DNA from: Desulfuromonas sp. AOP6
GTDB lineage: Bacteria; Desulfobacterota; Desulfuromonadia; Desulfuromonadales; SZUA-540
Direction of reading: 5' to 3'
Length of the DNA: 64,000 bases
NCBI RefSeq assembly: GCF_009731355.2
Contig: NZ_AP022810.1
Span: 1,392,001-1,456,000, forward strand
Below, piece after piece: positions 47,068 through 57,729 of the stretch. The translations under genes were made by a program, and so were the position numbers. A model generated the notes under the pieces. That model was not told where the DNA came from and ran no database searches. It was given only the letters and a program-made list of their open reading frames with translations. Each line of letters begins with the position of its first letter. Within the stretch, counting starts at the first letter, position 1.

Positions 47068-48069
47068 TCAGTGAGTCCATTGATGTAGGACAGTCGCGGC
47101 CTTTTCTGCTGGCGCGTCTGTGCTTTGCTCATTGATGCGGCCCAGAAATATTCTGACCAGATCCGGGTCAAGGTAAGTCCCCGCCATGGATGAGATGATC
47201 CCCTTGGCCTCATGCAGGCTGTAAACCTGTTCCCTGTATGGACGGCGGGTTGTAATGGCATCGTAGACATCGGCTACAGTTACGATGCGCGCTTCCAATG
47301 GAATGTCATCACCCTTGAGTCCGGCGGGGTAACCAAGACCGTCGTAACGTTCATGGTGATGCAGAATAGCGTTGATGACCCCCGGCTGCAAATTGGCCTG
47401 TCTGGCCACTTCCGCCCCCCAGGTAGGATGCAGCTTGAGAACTTCAAAGTCAGGATGATCTAATTCGCCCTGGAAGTTAAGAATGTTTTCAGGCACGCCG
47501 ATCTTGCCACAGTCGTGAAGCCAGCTGCCATGACGGATGTCGGTCAGCTGTGCCGATGCCAGATGCAGCGCCTTGCCGATCAGCAGAGCAAAGCCGGCAA
47601 CGCGGTCGCAATGGCCTTTTGTGTAGTGGTCTTTAAGTTCAATGGCCTGCCCCAGGGACCGAAGAGTCGCTTCATCGGCTTCTTTAAGGGCCAGCACGAC
47701 TTCATGACGGTATAGAGCATCTTTAATGGTTTGCCGCAGTGTCTCCGCATCCCAGGGACGGACAATGAGTCTAAAAACCTCGCCACTGTTGAGGGCGGGC
47801 ACCGAATTGGCCAATTCATTGCTGTGGACAAGAAGAATTTTGACGGCGTAGGGTGCGACACTTTTCAGTCGCATGAGGACAGAGGGTATTTCGAGGGGAG
47901 GAATGACATCCCCCAGGACGATTGTCACCACCATTTCCTGATGGACTACTTCCAGGGCCTGCTTCAGGCTTTCTGCCCTGTGGAGACGGATGTCTTCCTC
48001 GGCAAAAAGAGGGGATAGCGCCTCCGTTATTTTTGCTTCATGGTCCAGTACCAGAATGGCTGGGATCAT
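47068..48069 (-). CDS. HD-GYP domain response regulator (c-di-GMP phosphodiesterase type)
   Basis: 333 residues. The first 120 form a receiver domain that looks degenerate: only one acidic residue in LVLDHE, a candidate Asp in VLGDVIPP, and Arg instead of Lys in VRPWD. The HD-GYP domain (about 145-325) is intact: GHCDRVAGFA, WLHDCGKIGVPENIL, HHHERYDGLGYPAGLKG and VADVYDAITTRRPYR. It should hydrolyse c-di-GMP to pGpG or GMP. No kinase is adjacent. Convergent with pyrE and divergent from kdsB. Confidence 0.9.
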   Translation of the reverse strand: MIPAILVLDHEAKITEALSPLFAEEDIRLHRAESLKQALEVVHQEMVVTIVLGDVIPPLEIPSVLMRLKSVAPYAVKILLVHSNELANSVPALNSGEVFRLIVRPWDAETLRQTIKDALYRHEVVLALKEADEATLRSLGQAIELKDHYTKGHCDRVAGFALLIGKALHLASAQLTDIRHGSWLHDCGKIGVPENILNFQGELDHPDFEVLKLHPTWGAEVARQANLQPGVINAILHHHERYDGLGYPAGLKGDDIPLEARIVTVADVYDAITTRRPYREQVYSLHEAKGIISSMAGTYLDPDLVRIFLGRINEQSTDAPAEKAATVLHQWTH

Positions 48070-48241
48070 AAGTCTCTTTCCTGAAGAAGTTAAAGAGGGT
48101 AATTATTTGTAGGTTGTCGTGACCCTTTTTCTTATTATAGGACAGAAACGGCGACAGTAAACTCTCGCCATTAAATTCCAGAAAAGAAAACCCCGGCGTA
48201 GCGCTTGTCTCAGGAGCAGCTTTCCCTGTCTTTGCCGTTTG

Positions 48242-48256
48242 AGGTCGTCCTGACCT
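48242..48256. promoter_or_regulatory. Inverted repeat upstream of the kdsB promoter
   Basis: AGGTC-N5-GACCT ends four bases before the -35 hexamer. It could be an operator or activator site; there is no named match. Confidence 0.25.
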
Positions 48257-48259
48257 TTC

Positions 48260-48288
48260 TTGACAAGGTATTGGCGTTTGATTACTCT
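48260..48288 (+). promoter_or_regulatory. Sigma-70 promoter for kdsB operon
   Basis: A perfect -35 TTGACA (48260-48265), 17 bases, and TACTCT (48283-48288), which keeps the three most conserved -10 positions. Predicted start near 48295, about 30 bases before the kdsB start. Confidence 0.6.
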
Positions 48289-48325
48289 GTGCCCGACTCT
48301 ATGCTCCCGAAAGGATGCAAACTCC

Positions 48326-49075
48326 ATGGTTGTAACGGCGATTATTCCGGCCCGATTCGCTTCAACGCGTTTCCCAGGCAAACCTTTGGCAGACCTCATG
48401 GGGAAGCCGATGATTCAGTGGGTTTACGAACGAACCATGCAGGCCGAAGTTGTTGATAAAGTCATCGTTGCCACGGATGATCACAGCATATATGACGCGG
48501 TTCAGGCTTTCGGTGGTGTTGCCGCCATGACCTGCGGCGATCATCCCACTGGAACGGATCGTCTCGCCGAGGTTGCCGCTACCCTGAAGAGCGACCTCAT
48601 TGTCAATGTACAGGGAGACGAACCGCTTATTGATCCTGCCATGATAGAAGCGGCTGTCAGACCGCTTTTGCATGATCCTTCAATCCCTATGGGGACACTG
48701 AAAACCCCCATACGGGATGCAAGAGAATTTTTAAGTCCGCATGTGGTGAAAGTAGTAACGGATCACAATGACTTCGCTCTTTATTTTTCCCGTTCTCCCA
48801 TCCCTTATCCTCGGGACTTTTACGCAGAAATTGATGCGAACCCCACGAAGGTGGGAGCCTTTAAACACGTCGGGCTCTACGTCTACCGCCGGGATTTTCT
48901 CATAAGCTATCCGCATCTGCCTGCCACCCACCTTGAGCGCACCGAAAATCTGGAGCAGTTGCGTGCTCTTGAGCACGGGTACCGTATCAAGGTTGTGAGT
49001 ACGGATTTAATTTCACATGGCGTTGATACGCCTGAAGACCTGGATCGCGTCCGAGGTTTGTTGACAACCTCTTGA
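48326..49075 (+). CDS. kdsB: CMP-KDO synthetase (3-deoxy-manno-octulosonate cytidylyltransferase)
   Basis: 249 residues from ATG 48326, after [23 protein letters not shown] is the nucleotide-binding start; [16 protein letters not shown] holds the metal-binding Asp; the C-terminus has [11 protein letters not shown]. It activates KDO with CTP for lipopolysaccharide core assembly. The next gene makes CTP, which fits the pathway. Confidence 0.95.
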   Translation: MVVTAIIPARFASTRFPGKPLADLMGKPMIQWVYERTMQAEVVDKVIVATDDHSIYDAVQAFGGVAAMTCGDHPTGTDRLAEVAATLKSDLIVNVQGDEPLIDPAMIEAAVRPLLHDPSIPMGTLKTPIRDAREFLSPHVVKVVTDHNDFALYFSRSPIPYPRDFYAEIDANPTKVGAFKHVGLYVYRRDFLISYPHLPATHLERTENLEQLRALEHGYRIKVVSTDLISHGVDTPEDLDRVRGLLTTS

Positions 49076-49118
49076 TGCACGAGGATTTGGGGTTTTCTTT
49101 TTAGCCCCATGCGTGTAA

Positions 49119-50771
<1,653 letters not shown>

Positions 50772-51602
50772 ATGACGCACGAAATCGCCATTGGGAATAC
50801 GATCCTCGGGGGGAATCGTCCCTTGGTACTCATTGCGGGGCCTTGCGCTATTGAGGATGAGTCTCTTACGTTGCGCATTGCGGGATATCTTAAAGACCTG
50901 TGCGCGGAGCTTGGCATCGGCCTTATCTTCAAGGCTTCCTACGACAAGGCCAATAGGACCTCGGTAACTTCTTTCCGTGGTCCGGGTCTTCAGGAGGGGT
51001 TGCGTATTCTTCAGCGAGTTCGCTCGGAATTTGAACTCCCTGTTCTATCCGATGTCCATGATGTGTCGCAGGTCGCCGCTGCGTCCGAGGTTCTTGATAT
51101 TATTCAGATTCCCGCTTTTCTGAGCCGTCAAACCGATCTGCTGGTTGCTGCTGGAGAGACAGGCAAGGCGGTCAATGTCAAGAAAGGGCAGTTTCTGGCG
51201 CCTTGGGACATGAAAAATGCTGTGGGGAAAATCGAGTCGACGGGAAATCGTAAAATTCTGCTGACCGAACGTGGAGCCTCTTTCGGGTACAACAATCTTG
51301 TTGTCGATATGCGTTCTCTGGTTATTATGCGTGAAATGGGATATCCCGTTATTTTCGATGCTACCCACGCGGTTCAACTTCCGGGTGGGGCAGGGGGAGC
51401 CTCCAGCGGACAGCGCCAATATGTCGGGGCCCTGTCCCGTGCCGCTGTCGCCACCGGAATCGACGCGCTCTTTTGGGAGGTCCATGAAGATCCCGACCGG
51501 GCTCTTTGCGATGGTCCAAACTGTTTGCCGCTACAACAACTCCGGCAGTCTTTGCAGGAAGTCATGGCGATCGATCGTATCGTTAAGGGAATCGAGATAT
51601 GA
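50772..51602 (+). CDS. kdsA: KDO-8-phosphate synthase
   Basis: 276 residues. LIAGPCAIEDESL, IFKASYDKANRTS, RGPGLQEGL and TERGASFGYNNLVVDM are the PEP and arabinose-5-phosphate site segments. AGPC with cysteine suggests the metal-dependent class, which is an inference. It condenses PEP with arabinose 5-phosphate. Overlaps kdsD by four bases. Confidence 0.96.
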   Translation: MTHEIAIGNTILGGNRPLVLIAGPCAIEDESLTLRIAGYLKDLCAELGIGLIFKASYDKANRTSVTSFRGPGLQEGLRILQRVRSEFELPVLSDVHDVSQVAAASEVLDIIQIPAFLSRQTDLLVAAGETGKAVNVKKGQFLAPWDMKNAVGKIESTGNRKILLTERGASFGYNNLVVDMRSLVIMREMGYPVIFDATHAVQLPGGAGGASSGQRQYVGALSRAAVATGIDALFWEVHEDPDRALCDGPNCLPLQQLRQSLQEVMAIDRIVKGIEI

Positions 51603-52570
51603 CCAAAATCCTCGAAACGGCCCAAAGGGTATTGCGTACGGAAGCGGATGCGGTTCAGCGCCTTGTCGATCGTCTTGACGAACAGTTCGTCAAGGCTGTC
51701 CAGTTGATTCTGACCTGTTCCGGCCGTCTTGTTATCAGCGGCATGGGGAAGTCGGGGCTTATCTGTCAAAAGATCGCTTCGACCATGGCCTCAACGGGGA
51801 CCCCCGCGCTCTTTCTGCATCCTGCCGAAGGCATTCATGGCGACCTTGGTATGCTGATGAAGGGGGATGTTGTTCTGGCTGTCTCCAACAGTGGCGAGAC
51901 GGAAGAAATTTTGCGCATCCTGCCGGTCATTAAACGAATGGGGCTGCCTCTTATTGCCATGAGCGGTAACACCCGCAGCTCCCTGGCTCGTGCCGGTGAC
52001 GTTTTTCTCGACATATCGGTCAGAGAAGAAGCCTGTCCGCTGGGCTTGGCGCCGACCGCCAGTACGACCGCGACGCTGGCCATGGGGGATGCTCTGGCTG
52101 TGGCCCTGCTGATTGAACGAGGTTTTCGGGAAGAGGACTTCGCGCTATTTCACCCTGGGGGTGCTTTGGGCAAGAAACTTCTGCTGCGCGTGGAAGATCT
52201 GATGCACACAGGTGCTGATATCCCCGTTGTCGGCAAAAATACGCCTCTGAAGGAAGCCCTGTTCGAAATTACCAGCAAGAAGCTCGGCATCACCGGCGTG
52301 GCTGATGACCAGGGTGAACTGGCCGGGGTTTTTACCGATGGAGATTTGCGCCGATCCATTGAAAAGGGGCTGGACGTGCTCAATCAGCCCATTGATAAAC
52401 TGATGAACGCCAATCCGAAACGTATTCTGAGGTCGAATCTGGCGGCCAAGGCGGTGCAGAGGATGGAAGAGTTCTCCATTACTTCTCTGTTTGTCTTTGA
52501 GGACGAAAGCAGCAAGGTTCCGGTTGGCATCATCCACCTGCACGATCTGCTTAAGTCGGGGGTCGTCTGA
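51599..52570 (+). CDS. kdsD: Arabinose-5-phosphate isomerase
   Basis: 323 residues: a SIS domain (about 40-180, SGMGKSGLICQKIASTM, SNSGETEEIL) and two CBS domains (about 205-320, LMHTGADIPVV, VFTDGDLRRSIEKG). It converts ribulose 5-phosphate to arabinose 5-phosphate for kdsA. Overlaps both neighbours (ATGA with kdsA, TGATG with kdsC). Confidence 0.95.
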   Translation: MTKILETAQRVLRTEADAVQRLVDRLDEQFVKAVQLILTCSGRLVISGMGKSGLICQKIASTMASTGTPALFLHPAEGIHGDLGMLMKGDVVLAVSNSGETEEILRILPVIKRMGLPLIAMSGNTRSSLARAGDVFLDISVREEACPLGLAPTASTTATLAMGDALAVALLIERGFREEDFALFHPGGALGKKLLLRVEDLMHTGADIPVVGKNTPLKEALFEITSKKLGITGVADDQGELAGVFTDGDLRRSIEKGLDVLNQPIDKLMNANPKRILRSNLAAKAVQRMEEFSITSLFVFEDESSKVPVGIIHLHDLLKSGVV

Positions 52571-53085
52571 TGAGGGAGAGGATCGCCAAAATACGACTGT
52601 TGCTGCTGGATGTGGATGGCATTCTCACCGATGGGCGTATTGTTTACGACCATGATGGTGTCGAATCGAAAATGTTTGATGTCAAGGATGGTCATGGACT
52701 CAAGCTTCTTCAGAGAGCCGGCATACGCGTCGGTATCATCACCGGTCGCTCCTCTGAGGTTGTTGCTCTGCGCGCTCGGGAACTCGGGATCGATATTGTC
52801 TATCAGGGGGCCAAGGAAAAGATTGTCCCATACAGGGAGATACTTGAGAACCTTGGGCTGAAGGATGAAGAAGTAGCCTACATGGGGGACGATCTCGTGG
52901 ACCTGCCGGTTCTGACCCGAGTCGGTTTTTCAGCGACCGTCGTTGATGCCGTCGAGGATATCAAGCCTTACGTTCACTATGTCACGCGGCAAAAAGGGGG
53001 GCGTTCCGCTGTCCGGGAAGTGTGTGACCTCCTCTTGAAGGAGGGGGGAAGGTGGCATGAAGTTACCGGTCGTTATTTCTCTTGA
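52570..53085 (+). CDS. kdsC: KDO-8-phosphate phosphatase
   Basis: 171 residues of the HAD C0 family. The nucleophile motif is LLLLDVDGILTDG, motif II is IITGRSS and motif IV YMGDDLVDLPVL. It removes phosphate from KDO-8-phosphate. Start overlaps kdsD by one base. Confidence 0.95.
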   Translation: MRERIAKIRLLLLDVDGILTDGRIVYDHDGVESKMFDVKDGHGLKLLQRAGIRVGIITGRSSEVVALRARELGIDIVYQGAKEKIVPYREILENLGLKDEEVAYMGDDLVDLPVLTRVGFSATVVDAVEDIKPYVHYVTRQKGGRSAVREVCDLLLKEGGRWHEVTGRYFS

Positions 53086-53125
53086 GGCTCCTTTCAAATC
53101 TCATGCCAATTAGCGAACAACTCCC

Positions 53126-53155
53126 TTTACACGGCCGGGAAAATGATGTTAGTAT
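53126..53155 (+). promoter_or_regulatory. Possible internal promoter for lptC-lptA-lptB
   Basis: TTTACA (53126-53131, five of six) and TAGTAT (53150-53155, four of six) are 18 bases apart. The predicted start would fall at about 53162, three bases before the lptC ATG, which lacks a Shine-Dalgarno. Confidence 0.4.
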
Positions 53156-53164
53156 GAGCGCACC

Positions 53165-53734
53165 ATGGCCGGAAATGTGAATATCCGCAATATACTGGGT
53201 TTTATCATCGTCGCACTGGTCGTCGCCCTCACCGTGATGATCCTTCGTAATTTCAAAGGCTTCGATGGGGATGAGATCCTGGAGCGGTTGCCGGATAATG
53301 TGGATCTGGCCATGTCGAGGATCCAATATACGGAAACACAGGACGGCGTACCCCAGTGGACCCTTCAGGCCGATTCGGCCATGCACAGTTTTAGTCAGGG
53401 CACGACGGACATCCAGAATATTCTCATGGTTTTTTATGATCAGGGGGAACTCGGAGATGTTACGCTGACTGCCGACAGTGGCAAGTTCTTTTCTGATCCG
53501 CAGGTTGTACACGTCCAGGGAAATGTCGTGGTGCGAAGTCCGAAAGGATATTCTTTCTATACGGATTCTCTTGTTTTTACTTCCGCCGACCGGATCATCC
53601 GAACCGAAGACGATGTTCGTCTCCTCTCTGGTGCTGCGGACATTAGGGGAACAGGCTTGCTCCTTCATGTAGACACCAGACAAATATCCATTCTTCGCGC
53701 CGTAACGGCCGTTATCCAGGAAGAGGGGGCTTGA
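53165..53734 (+). CDS. lptC: LPS export ABC transporter periplasmic protein LptC
   Basis: 189 residues. One N-terminal membrane helix (ILGFIIVALVVALTVMIL) followed by a periplasmic beta-jellyroll with QWTLQADSAMHSF, GKFFSDPQVVHVQGNVVV and DDVRLLSGAADIRG, the repeating pattern of LptC. It accepts LPS from the inner-membrane transporter. No ribosome-binding site is evident; the gap to kdsC is 79 bases. Confidence 0.88.
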   Translation: MAGNVNIRNILGFIIVALVVALTVMILRNFKGFDGDEILERLPDNVDLAMSRIQYTETQDGVPQWTLQADSAMHSFSQGTTDIQNILMVFYDQGELGDVTLTADSGKFFSDPQVVHVQGNVVVRSPKGYSFYTDSLVFTSADRIIRTEDDVRLLSGAADIRGTGLLLHVDTRQISILRAVTAVIQEEGA

Positions 53735-53736
53735 AG

Positions 53737-54240
53737 ATGAAAAGATGGAGTCCTTTGTACCTCCTTCTGGCGTGGTTACTGCTGGTGACGGGTAATGGTT
53801 TCGGTCAGGAAAATACTTCCGAAGGTCTCGGCAATCGAAACGAACCGATTCACGTTGTTTCCGACCGACTTGAGGCCGATCAGGCCGGCAAAGAGGTCCG
53901 CTTTATCGGTAGCGTGGTGGCCCGGCAAGGGGACGTTGTCATGTACGCACAGGAGATGCGTCTGGTGTACGTTCCCAGCACCCGCGAGGTGGAAAGGGTG
54001 GTTGCCACGGGTGATGTCCGGATCGTTCAAGGCGATAGGGTGGCGACGGGAGAGCAGGGAATTCTTTTTAATTCAGAAAAGAAGGTCGTGCTTACTGGTG
54101 CCCCCAGGCTGTTTCAGGGCGAAAATTCAGTGGCCGGCGACGAAATAACCGTCTATCTGCTGGAAGAGAGAAGTATTGTCAGCAGCGCCGAAGGTTCCAG
54201 GGTTCAAGCTGTCTTTCATCCCAAAGAGGAAAAACCGTGA
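53737..54240 (+). CDS. lptA: LPS transport periplasmic protein LptA
   Basis: 167 residues from ATG 53737 (a TTG at 53731 is possible). Signal peptide about 1-22 ([17 protein letters not shown]). The OstA-like repeats are [21 protein letters not shown] (in part), [14 protein letters not shown] and [14 protein letters not shown]. It forms the periplasmic bridge between LptC and LptD. Overlaps lptB by GTGA. Confidence 0.9.
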   Translation: MKRWSPLYLLLAWLLLVTGNGFGQENTSEGLGNRNEPIHVVSDRLEADQAGKEVRFIGSVVARQGDVVMYAQEMRLVYVPSTREVERVVATGDVRIVQGDRVATGEQGILFNSEKKVVLTGAPRLFQGENSVAGDEITVYLLEERSIVSSAEGSRVQAVFHPKEEKP

Positions 54241-54962
54241 GACGCACCCTTTCGGCTAAGGGCCTCTGCAAGGCCTATAAGGGGCGGCAGGTGGTTCACG
54301 GAGTCGATCTGGCTGTCTCTTCCGGAGAGGTTATCGGCCTGCTCGGGCCCAATGGTGCCGGGAAAACGACTTCTTTCTATATGGTGGTGGGGCTTATCCG
54401 TCCCGACGCGGGCCGTGTTTTTCTCGATGATCTTGAGTTGACGGATTTTCCCATGTTCCAGAGAGCCCGGGCCGGCATTTCTTATCTCCCTCAGGAAGCC
54501 TCGGTTTTTCGGAAATTGACCGTCGCCCAGAATTTACTTGCCATTCTGGAAACGCTCAATATCCCCGCGGCCGAATGCAGGAGCCGGAAAGATCGTCTTC
54601 TTGAGGAATTCCGACTCAGTCACGTGGCCGACACCTACGGGTATGCGCTGTCCGGTGGCGAACGAAGGCGACTTGAAATTGCCAGGGCCCTCGTTATTGA
54701 ACCTTCCTTCATCCTGCTGGACGAGCCTTTTGCAGGGATTGACCCGATAGCGGTCATGGATATACAAAACATCATCGCTGATTTGAAGTCCCGCGGTATC
54801 GGCGTGCTTATTTCAGATCACAATGTGCGTGAGACTCTGGGAGTTTGTGACAGCGCCTACATTCTTAACGAAGGGGGAATCCTGGAATATGGGACTCCCG
54901 CTGAAATTGCCGGGAGTGAAAGAGCTCGGGCGATTTATCTTGGGGATAAGTTTAAACTTTAA
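54237..54962 (+). CDS. lptB: LPS export ABC transporter ATP-binding protein LptB
   Basis: 241 residues. Walker [17 protein letters not shown], signature [15 protein letters not shown] and Walker [17 protein letters not shown], with the LptB-typical [15 protein letters not shown]-loop. It drives LPS extraction with LptFG, which are not in this window. GTG start at 54237. Confidence 0.95.
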   Translation: MRRTLSAKGLCKAYKGRQVVHGVDLAVSSGEVIGLLGPNGAGKTTSFYMVVGLIRPDAGRVFLDDLELTDFPMFQRARAGISYLPQEASVFRKLTVAQNLLAILETLNIPAAECRSRKDRLLEEFRLSHVADTYGYALSGGERRRLEIARALVIEPSFILLDEPFAGIDPIAVMDIQNIIADLKSRGIGVLISDHNVRETLGVCDSAYILNEGGILEYGTPAEIAGSERARAIYLGDKFKL

Positions 54963-55016
54963 CAACACCCCTTGGACCTGGCATGGAGCGGGTCCTCAAT
55001 TCTCTTCGGGAGTGAC

Positions 55017-56468
55017 ATGGCTTTAGAGATTCGGCAACAGCTAAAACTGAGTCAGCAACTGGTCATGACGCCGCAACTGCAGCAGGCCATCAAGCTTCTT
55101 CAGCTTTCCCGTATGGAGCTTGTTGACATGGTGCAGCAGGAGCTTGAGGAAAATCCGCTTCTGGAGGAGGGTGCCGAATCGGTCGAGGAGGTCGAGAAAA
55201 GCCCGGACTCCCGCGATGAGGCGGAAGCGAACCAGACCTCTTCGGAAGAGATCAAAGAGGTCAAGGGAGAGTCCGAAGGCCTTGGGGATATCGATTGGCA
55301 AACATACCTTGAAGGATACAGTCTGGGTGGATCGACCGCCGACTACTATGAGGAAGACGATGATCGACCTTCCTATGAGAATCTTATTACCAAAAAGGGG
55401 ACCCTGACCGACCACCTTTTGTGGCAATTGAATCTTTCTCCTTTTAACGAGACTGAGCGTCGCATTGCTGAAGAGATTATTGGCAACCTGAACGAGGATG
55501 GCTATCTGATCGCCTCTTTGGATGAAGTAGCTGAGCAGATTCATGCCGAAAGCCAGATGGTTGAGGCTGTCCTTAAGAAAGTGCAGGATTTCGACCCTGT
55601 GGGCGTGGCCAGTCGCAATCTTCAGGAATGTCTCCTCAAACAGGTGGAGCAGCTTGAGCTGGATAATTCTGTCGTTGTGGCGATACTGGAAAACCATATC
55701 GGGGATCTTGAAAACCGCAAATATCCAGCTATCGCCAAAGCGCTCGGAGTCTCCCTGGATGAGGTGCTCGGCGCGGCCAAGGTTATCTCTCACCTGGATC
55801 CCCGACCGGGCAGGCCTTACTGGCAGGAAGACGCCCACTATATTGTGCCGGACGTCAGTGTGCACAAAATCGGTGACGAATACGTCGTCGTTCTTAACGA
55901 CGAGGGCCTGCCCAATCTTCGTATCAACTCCTTCTATCGCAGCGCACTTTCAGGAGGTTCTGATATAGACGCGAAGGCCGGCGAGTATATTCAGGAAAAG
56001 ATGCGTGGGGCCATGTGGCTGATCAAGAGTATTCATCAGCGACAGCGGACCATCTACAAAGTGACCAAATCCATCGTTAAGTTCCAGCGCGATTTCTTCG
56101 ACCGCGGCATTGAATATCTTAAACCCCTCGTTCTTCGTGACGTGGCTGAAGATATTGAGATGCATGAATCGACCATCAGCCGGGTAACGACGAATAAATA
56201 TGTCCAGACACCGCAAGGGTTGTTTGAGTTGAAATACTTTTTCAACAGCGGTATCAGCACAACTCAGGGAGAAACCATCGCCTCCGAAAGTGTCAAAAGT
56301 AAAATCAAGGAGATCATCAGCGGCGAAAATGTTAAAAAACCCTATTCTGATCAGAAATTGGTTGAACTTTTGCGCAAACATGGTATCGATATTGCCCGGC
56401 GGACCGTCACAAAATACAGAGAAATGCTTGGGATTGGCTCATCGACCGAGCGTAAGCGTCTCTTTTGA
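55017..56468 (+). CDS. rpoN: RNA polymerase sigma-54 factor
   Basis: 483 residues from ATG 55017 with GGGAG before it; an in-frame upstream extension to 54972 has no support. Region I is Gln/Leu-rich (MALEIRQQLKLSQQLVMTPQ), followed by an acidic region II, core-binding region, a helix-turn-helix (EDIEMHESTISRVTTNKY) and the RpoN box ARRTVTKYRE near the C-terminus. It reads -24/-12 promoters with activators such as PrsR. Sits after lptB and before hpf, as in many Proteobacteria. Confidence 0.97.
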   Translation: MALEIRQQLKLSQQLVMTPQLQQAIKLLQLSRMELVDMVQQELEENPLLEEGAESVEEVEKSPDSRDEAEANQTSSEEIKEVKGESEGLGDIDWQTYLEGYSLGGSTADYYEEDDDRPSYENLITKKGTLTDHLLWQLNLSPFNETERRIAEEIIGNLNEDGYLIASLDEVAEQIHAESQMVEAVLKKVQDFDPVGVASRNLQECLLKQVEQLELDNSVVVAILENHIGDLENRKYPAIAKALGVSLDEVLGAAKVISHLDPRPGRPYWQEDAHYIVPDVSVHKIGDEYVVVLNDEGLPNLRINSFYRSALSGGSDIDAKAGEYIQEKMRGAMWLIKSIHQRQRTIYKVTKSIVKFQRDFFDRGIEYLKPLVLRDVAEDIEMHESTISRVTTNKYVQTPQGLFELKYFFNSGISTTQGETIASESVKSKIKEIISGENVKKPYSDQKLVELLRKHGIDIARRTVTKYREMLGIGSSTERKRLF

Positions 56469-56559
56469 TTGACCATGGCGTGGCCATCCCGATAATCGGG
56501 GTTATAATTCAACCAGAAACGACTTGATCCCCCAGGGATATTTTCAAGAGGAGGTTTTT

Positions 56560-57108
56560 ATGCAGGTTGCGGTAACATTCAGACATATGGAAACCAGTGA
56601 TCCGGTTCGCACGTACGTGGAAGAAAAGCTTGAGCGCGTTAAAAAGTATATCGATGAGCCCATCGATGCGCAGGTGGTTGTTTCTGTCGAAAAGAAAATC
56701 AGGCATCGGGCCGAAATTAACTTGGTGGCCAAGGGCATTACCATCAAAGGTTCCGAGGAGACCAACGACATGTATGCGGCCATTGACGCCGTGGTCGACA
56801 AGATTGAGCGTCAATTGAAGCGCTACAAAGAGAAACTCAAAAAGCATAAGCCGCTTTCCGGGCGTGAAAGACAGGTCCAGAAAACGGTACTTGCCGCGGA
56901 AAGTATTGACGAGGGCGCTGAGCAACCTGTCATTGTGCGTACCAATCGCTTCTCGGTGAAGCCGATGTCCGTTGAAGAGGCGGTCATGCAGATGGATCTT
57001 TTGAACAAGGATTTTCTGGTTTTTACCGATGACAAGACCGAGGAGATCAACGTTGTCTATCGCCGCAAGGATGGCAATTACGGCCTGATCGCACCTGAAA
57101 GCAAGTAA
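56560..57108 (+). CDS. hpf: Long-form ribosome hibernation promoting factor
   Basis: 182 residues from ATG 56560 after AGAGGAGG. The N-terminal S30AE domain (1-100) has VAVTFRHMETSDPVRTYVEEK (in part) and a basic helix; the C-terminal domain (about 120-180, IVRTNRFSVKPMSVEEAVMQ) is the dimerisation part of long HPF. It forms inactive 100S ribosomes. The neighbourhood with rpoN explains the old name 'sigma-54 modulation protein'. Confidence 0.95.
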   Translation: MQVAVTFRHMETSDPVRTYVEEKLERVKKYIDEPIDAQVVVSVEKKIRHRAEINLVAKGITIKGSEETNDMYAAIDAVVDKIERQLKRYKEKLKKHKPLSGRERQVQKTVLAAESIDEGAEQPVIVRTNRFSVKPMSVEEAVMQMDLLNKDFLVFTDDKTEEINVVYRRKDGNYGLIAPESK

Positions 57109-57128
57109 ATAGGCAAAAACATTGAGAA

Positions 57129-57155
57129 GGGGGAAGGATCGTGTATCCTTCCCCC
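57129..57155 (+). terminator. Strong hairpin between hpf and ptsN
   Basis: GGGGGAAGGAT and ATCCTTCCCCC make an 11-base perfect stem around CGTGT. There is no T-run, so it may act as a transcript-stabilising or partial termination structure. Confidence 0.6.
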
Positions 57156-57195
57156 CATTGATTTGAGCGAACCCTGAAAGGCTGCTTGAAGAAAC

Positions 57196-57657
57196 ATGAA
57201 GATTGCCGATTTCTTAAACGCTTCTGCTATAGCGGACAACTTGAAGGCCAAGAGCAAGAACGATGTTCTTGCTGAGTTGACGGATACCATCGTCAATACG
57301 GACAAGAGCCTCGATCGAGACGAAGTGATTCGGGTGCTTCAAGAGCGGGAAAAACTTGGAAGCACCGGGATCGGTGATGGGGTCGCCATTCCACACGGAA
57401 AACTTAAAAACATCGGCAACCTTCTGATTTGTTTCGGACGAAGTCATGATGGTGTCGATTTTGATTCTATGGATGGTAGGCCTGCCCACCTCTTCTTTCT
57501 CTTGATTGCGCCTGAGGAATCGGTAGGGATTCATCTAAAAACCCTCGCCCGCATTTCCAAGTTGTTGAAAAATAAAGATGTTCGGCAGCGGCTTCTTCAG
57601 GCCGACACGGCAAGCGACATCTATTCCATCATTATCGAAGAGGAAGAAAAACTGTAA
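57196..57657 (+). CDS. ptsN: Nitrogen-type PTS EIIA protein
   Basis: 153 residues. The phospho-acceptor is His67 in GVAIPHGKLKN. KLGSTGIGDGVAIPHG and FFLLIAPEESVGIHLKTLARI are typical of PtsN. It acts in regulation rather than transport in most Proteobacteria. Downstream of hpf, upstream of hprK. Confidence 0.92.
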   Translation: MKIADFLNASAIADNLKAKSKNDVLAELTDTIVNTDKSLDRDEVIRVLQEREKLGSTGIGDGVAIPHGKLKNIGNLLICFGRSHDGVDFDSMDGRPAHLFFLLIAPEESVGIHLKTLARISKLLKNKDVRQRLLQADTASDIYSIIIEEEEKL

Positions 57658-57729
57658 AGAATACCCTCAGGGTTCCATCTGATTATCCGGTAGTTTCTCC
57701 TTCGGTTTTTTTCTTACAGGGAAGATGCC

